From contig OY365806.1 of NCBI GenBank assembly GCA_959347315.1, positions 37,108,505 through 37,172,504 of the forward strand: a stretch of 64,000 nucleotides of DNA. The letters are read 5' to 3'. A program made the translations under genes and the position numbers. The notes beneath the pieces were generated by a model, which was not told where the DNA came from, did not search any database, and saw only the letters and a program-made list of their open reading frames with translations. Source of the stretch: Bimastos eiseni (taxonomy: Eukaryota > Annelida > Clitellata > Crassiclitellata > Lumbricidae). Shown piece after piece: positions 61,533-64,000 of this stretch. Each line of letters starts with the position of its first letter. The first letter of the stretch is position 1.

Positions 61533-63885
61533 ACGTCTGGCCTCCTGCTGCTGCTGTTGTTGTTGATGGCGATCCCACTCCCTCCTCTCTCGATCCAGAG
61601 CCCTCAGATGCTCCTGACGCTCCAAGTCGTGCTTCTCTTGCTCCCATCGTTCCCTGTCACATGAGTATCACATTGTATTTTCGTTTTTATACAACATCTG
61701 TGGCTAACAGAACGAAGCCATTTACAGATCTACGACAACACACTTGGAACAGTTCTGGAATTTATGAGATTCTCTATCAAAAGCAGGCAGATATTGCAAA
61801 TCACAATTTTGAGATAACTGCCAAAAATGATGCGATCGATCAAGTATGTGAGATTTGAGCTTGAATCAAATTCAAGTAACAAAGTTGTTATCCAATTGGG
61901 TAATGAAATTTTGCATTTGTATCATTTTTGGCCATTTATTAAAAATTATGAGTTGTGACATCTGCCTACTTTTAATAGAGCATCTCACAATTGAAGTCAG
62001 AAGAACACTGCAGGACATATGTTTAAAACTTGTCACTAAGTAACCATTGAGAGTCTTCCCTGTGTTTAGCAAACCTATGAACAGCAGCAGCAAGAGGCTC
62101 TAGAAGATGTCTTCATACATCAGCAGACGAGAAACATCAAAATAAAGTCAATGTCTGCTTCGTCTGTCGGTTCTTAGTTCATCTTTTATAATCAGTTCGG
62201 TATGTCATCAAAGAGCATCAACCCCTTGTGAAACTATGTTACTCTTAATGTCTTTAAGTGTCTTAACAGCTAGACACAAATGTTCATCACCGCCAAATGC
62301 TAACTTGTCTAAAGTTGAGTCCATCTCCTCTAACTGGATGCAATCCTATATGAGCAGAGGCCATCGTGTCTAAGCACAGACCACACCACGTGTGTGTGTG
62401 TGTGTGTGTGAGTCAACGTGGGCTACCCTACATGAGCGGAGGCCATCCTGTGTGAACCCAGGTAACATTAAAGCAGGCCCTTTTGTAAATTTAGTTGAAC
62501 TGTGTTCTGCTGCAAGCTAATTGACATTCAAGACCCACATTAACGTCAGATAAGGCAAATGCTCATTTATTAAAAGCCTCCTTCAACTGTATTCAGCAAA
62601 GGTGTAATCCAAGCAAAGCAGTACAAACCTGAAAACAGGACTCTATAACAAAGGGACAATGTTTCCTCATGCTTAAAGGGAGCAACACAGAAATAACAAT
62701 TGAAAGTGAATGTGATACACCAAGAATTTACCCCCTAAGAAAGAGCCCTGAAAAAACCTAGAGCAACATAGCACAATCATTCACTAGCTATTAGCAGGCC
62801 TTGCTCTGAGAGGTGCAGAGCTCAATGACCCACTGTTCAGCAGCCAACATTCCAAGCAGAGACCTGCCACAGAGAGCCTGAATTATGGGATCAATGCTTT
62901 GTGTATAGGATGGTGTTGGGTTTAGAGAACACCATCCTATACACAAAGCATTGCATCCATCAAAACCACAAAACACCCACCTCCACAACCAACCACCATC
63001 GCCACCACCACCACCACCGCACCCACAGACAAAGGGCATCGAGGACTGGTGAAGAAACAGAGAGAGGTAAAGGTTGGCAGCCATGACACTGCACCACCCG
63101 TGTGCATTAGTCGCTGAAATATTTATGATGTAAAGACGTTCTATCGGTGGTTTGTATCTAGAAGGCTGAAGGCATTCAGTGTCACATCGCTTGAATGCCC
63201 AACAAACCAGGAAACCGATTAAAGAAGATATGAATGAATGAACAAACAATGCAGCAAAGAATGGTCAAAAACTAAATCAATCTAAACAGAGACGCCTTAA
63301 AGAATTCATGGGCAGTTAAGATTTCCGTTGGGCAACATGGACATTGGCAAATGCTATGAAGACTAAAGAAATGGCTGAATGTCTTCTCACTCAGAAGCAA
63401 TACGTCCCGTGGGTGGAGGAAGAGGAGGAGGGGTGAGAAATGTAAAATGCAGAAGCTGAAGGGTGGCATCAACGTAGTAAAATCAACAAAAAGTTTACAG
63501 CTTAACTGACAGACAACACAAAATTTTACAAAGAAAATCAGCATGGATGAATGTTGAAATACAATCTTCAATGCAAATATGTTTTGAAGGACCTGTCTAA
63601 GCTGTTAACAGAACCCTTAGGGAAGCCAATAGCAGAAGAGGAGCAAGTTGTGGATAACATTGCCTCCACTCCTAAACCATTCCTTGTCATAGTTTGTTTT
63701 GTTTCTTTCTTTTGATTGAAATCCTGGTGGCTGGAAGGTATGGGGATCAATTTTTCAAGCCAAGTAACTCTATTTATAAAACTTTTCTCACAATGGACAT
63801 CTTTCTAACCTGGCCTGCCTGAGCTTGGAGTGATGACCTCTCCATCTCTCTTTCTCCTCTGTTTCTCTACACTCTTTCTCTCCTC
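28936..63885 (-). CDS. KDM3/JMJD1C-like JmjC-domain gene (5' end outside window)
   Basis: KDM3 proteins are nuclear Fe(II)/2-oxoglutarate-dependent demethylases of H3K9me1/2 (KDM3A/B) or poorly active relatives (JMJD1C, KDM3C). On the minus strand I traced coding exons 61380-61653, 48352-50649, 44157-44315, 42898-43054, 41878-42082, 39483-39703, 38878-39129, 36776-37876, 33408-33538, 32553-32735, 31141-31281 and 28936-29001, with matching splice phases at every junction. A further exon near 63810-63885 is tentative. They total more than 1,700 residues: a Gln-rich and a proline-rich N-terminal part, a KDM3 C6 zinc finger and a C-terminal JmjC domain. The iron-binding residues are degenerate (see findings). 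The zinc finger pattern and the C-terminal [15 protein letters not shown] end fit KDM3 firmly; JMJD1C versus KDM3A/B cannot be settled here. Confidence 0.88.
29002..31140. other. KDM3-like intron
   Basis: About 2.1 kb. It contains two stretches of degenerate AATTCTAATTC-type repeats (29080-29340 and 29845-29955), both in the same orientation. No exon or RNA gene was seen. Confidence 0.5.
31141..31281 (-). CDS. KDM3-like exon: JmjC C-terminal part
   Basis: A 141-nt exon, phase 0 at both ends, from acceptor TTAATTCAG at 31282 to donor CAG/GTAACG at 31141/31140. It encodes [20 protein letters not shown], matching the KDM3 pattern in which the last JmjC strand is followed by EDFVSPEH. The preceding exon's end supplies the residues TPYQ where the family has PHQ. 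Confidence 0.9.
31528..31923. mobile_element. Palindromic miniature element with ACTCGACTATAAGTCGA ends
   Basis: A 396-bp element with long imperfect terminal inverted repeats: TACCTTATATACTCGACTAT at the left, and CTCGACTTATAGTCGAG with TATATACGGTA at the right. Internal copies of 'cgaatataagtc' and 'cgagtataagtcgaaat' make it repeatedly foldable. It has no coding frame and lies in the intron between 31281 and 32553. I cannot place it in a superfamily. Confidence 0.8.
32553..32735 (-). CDS. KDM3-like exon: JmjC core with the distal iron-ligand position
   Basis: A 183-nt, phase-0 exon from acceptor GAACAG at 32736 to donor CAG/GTGAGA at 32553/32552. It encodes [20 protein letters not shown] and, near its end, [22 protein letters not shown]3 proteins have IxQFLGDAIFIPAGAPHQ here; the His of PHQ is an iron ligand and is a Tyr (codon TAT) in this gene. 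Confidence 0.9.
33014..33226. repeat. About 50-bp tandem repeat, four copies
   Basis: Four imperfect units carrying GCATCAATCTGGCGCCCCCA and CATTTTGAAAATAGTATTTG, with a period of about 50 bp. It lies in a KDM3-like intron. The minus-strand frame across it is an accident of the repeat. Confidence 0.85.
33408..33538 (-). CDS. KDM3-like exon: JmjC insert region
   Basis: A 131-nt exon with acceptor TTGTCACAG at 33539 and donor AAG/GTAATA at 33408/33407. It encodes [20 protein letters not shown] and then [20 protein letters not shown], matching the KDM3 pattern 'LWHIYAAKDADKIREFL'. The first two bases complete a codon begun in exon 36776-37876. Confidence 0.9.
33539..36775. other. KDM3-like intron
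   Basis: About 3.2 kb. It contains a long AT dinucleotide tract (35340-35480, listed separately) and otherwise AT-rich sequence without recognised features. Confidence 0.5.
35340..35480. repeat. TA dinucleotide repeat
   Basis: About 25 uninterrupted TA units at 35426-35478, with shorter interrupted runs before them. A likely highly variable site that may also be prone to assembly error. Confidence 0.95.
36776..37876 (-). CDS. KDM3-like exon: acidic insert and JmjC N-terminal part
   Basis: This 1101-nt exon runs from acceptor CTTTTTCAG at 37877 to donor GCCA/GTAAGC at 36776/36775. It begins by closing the zinc-finger linker, then has an acidic, Ser/Glu/Lys-rich insert of about 120 residues, an LLQLL (LXXLL-type) motif in [10 protein letters not shown], and the JmjC core: [34 protein letters not shown], then [20 protein letters not shown]. 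The iron-binding site reads [17 protein letters not shown] where the family has TTNLHLDVSDAVNVMVYV: Arg replaces the His of H-x-D, and Asp is kept. It is GC-richer than its introns. Confidence 0.92.
37877..38877. other. KDM3-like intron
   Basis: About 1 kb, AT-rich. Nothing recognised. Confidence 0.6.
38878..39129 (-). CDS. KDM3-like exon: C6 zinc finger
   Basis: A 252-nt exon from acceptor CTTCTAG at 39130 to donor GATG/GTAAAA at 38878/38877. It encodes [20 protein letters not shown] followed by [20 protein letters not shown]. All six zinc-binding Cys of the KDM3 motif are present, and the spacing matches the family (CDxC...WxCxKCGFxVCxDCYR). The finger is needed for demethylase activity in KDM3 proteins. 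[13 protein letters not shown] follows, as in KDM3A/B. Confidence 0.93.
39483..39703 (-). CDS. KDM3-like exon: segment upstream of the zinc finger
   Basis: A 221-nt exon from acceptor TTTTTGTAG at 39704 to donor CAAG/GTATGT at 39483/39482. It encodes [20 protein letters not shown] then QLWMPLCS, corresponding to the KDM3 'KGVLRVEGF...LWIP' segment. Split codons at both ends join in frame with the neighbours. Confidence 0.9.
39704..41310. other. KDM3-like intron
   Basis: AT-rich. Plus-strand open frames at 40207-40428 and 40770-41102 lack support. Nothing recognised. Confidence 0.45.
41311..41644. mobile_element. hAT-type miniature element with perfect target duplication
   Basis: A 334-bp element with perfect 16-bp terminal inverted repeats, CAGTGTTTCCCAAACT and its complement. 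It is flanked by identical 8-bp copies of GTTTATGG at 41303-41310 and 41645-41652. The 'CAGTGTTTCCCAAAC' end is widespread among animal hAT miniature elements. It is non-coding and sits in a KDM3-like intron. Confidence 0.95.
41878..42082 (-). CDS. KDM3-like exon: conserved CRECK segment
   Basis: A 205-nt exon from acceptor ATTTACAG to donor CGGAA/GTAAGC at 41878/41877. It encodes [20 protein letters not shown] followed by [13 protein letters not shown] and a CRFYAFRK end. Human JMJD1C and KDM3B carry the pattern ESFLQDDSC...KCRECR...CRFYYFRR here, so this is strong family evidence. Confidence 0.93.
42083..42897. other. KDM3-like intron
   Basis: About 815 bases. Nothing recognised beyond small ATGGCTGATG/ATGGCTAATG repeats near 42780. 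Confidence 0.5.
42898..43054 (-). CDS. KDM3-like exon: Ser/Glu-rich linker
   Basis: A 157-nt exon in the frame [20 protein letters not shown], then ending [17 protein letters not shown]. The acceptor is GGTATAG at 43055. The chosen donor is AAAAG/GTTAGC at 42898/42897, because it alone gives the phase required by the next exon; AAA/GTAAAA just upstream is the weaker choice. No domain is recognised. Confidence 0.75.
43055..44156. other. KDM3-like intron
   Basis: AT-rich, with AAAT-type and CAATCAAT simple sequence at 43070. Nothing else recognised. Confidence 0.5.
44157..44315 (-). CDS. KDM3-like exon: basic linker
   Basis: A 159-nt phase-0 exon from acceptor TTGTTTACAG at 44316 to donor CAG/GTAAAC at 44157/44156. 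It encodes [20 protein letters not shown] with [11 protein letters not shown], a basic cluster likely to be a nuclear signal, and ends in DQSQ. It is an undomained linker, as is usual in this part of KDM3 proteins. Confidence 0.8.
44316..48351. other. KDM3-like intron
   Basis: About 4 kb. It has TA-rich simple repeats at 44908-44960 and CA/CG dinucleotides near 47525-47560, plus a short fragment at 44636-44700 whose 'ttatatagcacc' ending resembles the SINE/LINE tails elsewhere. No exon was recognised. Confidence 0.45.
48352..50649 (-). CDS. KDM3-like large exon: N-terminal disordered region
   Basis: A 2298-nt exon (766 codons) with acceptor TTATTGTAG at 50650 and donor CGG/GTCAGT at 48352/48351, phase 0 at both ends. 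It encodes a Pro/Ser/Gly-rich, mostly disordered region with several conserved-looking islands: [20 protein letters not shown], a RRPKKE/KKKSR basic cluster, [19 protein letters not shown] (a predicted helix) and [17 protein letters not shown]. The last recalls the KAWLTRHSEED island of JMJD1C. Human JMJD1C has a comparably long disordered N-terminus. The ATG near the exon start could also serve an alternative shorter isoform. GC content is high, so large antisense frames are expected shadows. Confidence 0.85.
50735..50806 (+). mobile_element. LINE/SINE 3' end fragment
   Basis: GCACCTCTGAGTAGATATTG followed by GGGGCACTC and TTTTTGATTGAT matches, with changes, the tail at 58389-58452, so both come from one family. 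Confidence 0.6.
53855..54105 (-). mobile_element. tRNA-derived SINE, full-looking copy
   Basis: On the minus strand the 5' part contains tRNA-like internal promoter boxes: A box TGGCTGACCGGTTAGAGCGG and B box GGTTCGATCC. After it come a conserved middle (CCTTGAGCAAGTCCTTCGCA) and a tail, GGGCGATATAAAATTTCAGA then AAATAAATAAA. The same arrangement recurs at 60370-60598. Pol III would have transcribed it. Confidence 0.88.
54735..54842 (-). mobile_element. tRNA-derived SINE, fragment
   Basis: Contains the minus-strand equivalents of the B-box region (GGTTCAATCCTCGTCC) and the GACCTTGAACAAGACCTTCA middle of the SINE at 53855-54105. It is truncated and diverged. Confidence 0.65.
55722..56523. mobile_element. 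hAT-type element with degenerate GACCAAGACC arms, copy 2
   Basis: An 802-bp element starting CAGTGTTGGGCACGAGACC and ending GAGACCACATCCCTG, with imperfect inverted ends. It is flanked by identical 8-bp copies of CTGGAGGG at 55714-55721 and 56524-56531. Each arm is an array of GACCAAGACCGAGACC-like words, about 140 bp on the left and 120 bp on the right. The core is AT-rich and non-coding. It lies in the large KDM3-like intron. Confidence 0.9.
58330..58452 (+). mobile_element. LINE/SINE 3' end
   Basis: Plus-strand segment ending GAAGGGGCGCTATATCAAGT then TTTTTTGATTGATTGATTGA. It shares the tail GGGCG-TATATCAA with the SINE copies and with 7441-7651. Confidence 0.6.
60370..60598 (-). mobile_element. 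tRNA-derived SINE, second copy
   Basis: Matches the element at 53855-54105 over its length: minus-strand tRNA-like A and B boxes (GGCCGATTTGGTCAGAGCGG, GGTTTGACCC), the CCTTGAGCAAGTTCTTCGCA middle, and a GGGCGATATCAAATAAC tail. It differs in many positions, so the copies are old. Confidence 0.82.
61225..61305 (-). mobile_element. LINE/SINE 3' tail fragment
   Basis: On the minus strand ends GAATGGGCGCCATATAAATT then CTGATTGATTA, the same tail style as the other fragments. It lies just beyond the Gln-rich exon. Confidence 0.5.
61380..61653 (-). CDS. KDM3-like exon: polyglutamine coiled-coil region
   Basis: A 274-nt exon from acceptor CATGTGACAG at 61654 to donor CAAAAG/GTAAGC at 61380/61379. 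It encodes [29 protein letters not shown], then two Gln runs (about 7 and 10) separated by EARRD, followed by [20 protein letters not shown] and [11 protein letters not shown]. The charged stretches suggest a coiled coil. It joins in phase 0 to [11 protein letters not shown] of exon 48352-50649. Glutamine codons are mostly CAG, giving a CAG repeat that is likely length-variable. Its place in the same gene rests on phase continuity and strand. Confidence 0.72.
61654..63809. other. KDM3-like intron
   Basis: About 2.2 kb. Contains a TG dinucleotide tract (62393-62410), a short inverted repeat around CACCATCCTATACACAAAGC (62897-62953), and CACCACC repeats near 63000. No exon was recognised. Confidence 0.5.
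62897..62953. repeat. Small perfect hairpin
   Basis: AATGCTTTGTGTATAGGATG at the left is the reverse complement of CATCCTATACACAAAGCATT at the right, with a loop of about 14 bases. The stem continues as GGTGTT/AACACC. It could be a miniature hairpin RNA or a palindromic insertion. Confidence 0.85.
63810..63885 (-). CDS. Possible further KDM3-like exon: charged coiled coil
   Basis: A frame reading [20 protein letters not shown] then KLRQAR joins in phase to the exon 61380-61653 (which completes the Arg and continues [14 protein letters not shown]). The donor is GCCAG/GTTAGA at 63810/63809. Its upstream border is not clear because the candidate acceptors lack a polypyrimidine tract; the 63885 end is approximate. 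A highly charged peptide in this position would extend the coiled coil. Confidence 0.4.
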
Positions 63886-64000
63886 CCCGAAATGGGTACA
63901 ACGTTCTGCAGATTCTTTCTTCTTTTTTCAGATTCCCAAAGTGTGAGAATTATCATTGCCTGGATGAAATTACTGAGTCTAAACTTAAAATTCACTGACG

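Overview
The window is animal nuclear DNA: AT-rich, intron-dominated, full of DNA-transposon fragments, SINEs and LINE pieces, with two multi-exon chromatin-regulator genes on the minus strand. There are no operons and no prokaryotic signals. The divergence of the two proteins, the small exons in kilobase introns, and the frequent 'taggccta' words and hAT/SINE content suggest a marine invertebrate, perhaps a deuterostome such as an echinoderm or hemichordate. The species call is weak and is inference only.

Left part (889-11552, minus): the 5' half of an NSD-family histone H3K36 methyltransferase gene. Exons run from a serine-rich N-terminus (10921-11552), through a split PWWP domain (10085-10265 plus 7960-8553) and acidic linkers, to the first PHD finger (1772-2570) and the second zinc finger (889-1089). 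The gene leaves the window at the left edge before the SET domain. Splice phases match at every junction I could test. A CpG-rich patch with two CCAAT boxes near 15.0-15.4 kb is the best candidate for its promoter and first exon.

Middle (about 15.4-28.9 kb): intergenic. It holds a LINE reverse transcriptase (18160-19826, minus), an older LINE fragment split by a hAT-type miniature element with a perfect 8-bp target duplication (17177-17466), and a roughly 1.7-kb, 36-bp minisatellite (20255-21925) that is open in both directions.

Right part (28936 to beyond 63810, minus): a KDM3/JMJD1C-like gene. Twelve coding exons were traced to base resolution by joining splice phases, from a glutamine-rich N-terminal exon (61380-61653) to a terminal exon with its stop codon (28936-29001); a thirteenth, further upstream at about 63810, is tentative. 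The C6 zinc finger is intact. In the JmjC domain, however, the first iron-binding His of the H-x-D motif is Arg and the distal His (family PHQV) is Tyr. The gene therefore looks intact but predicts a catalytically dead demethylase, which is the most interesting observation here.

Together the window places an H3K36 methyltransferase gene and a pseudo-enzyme relative of the H3K9 demethylases in tandem. The introns and spacers carry at least six inverted-repeat miniature transposons, three tRNA-derived SINE copies, several tandem repeats, a long foldback repeat and a decayed duplicate of an NSD exon.
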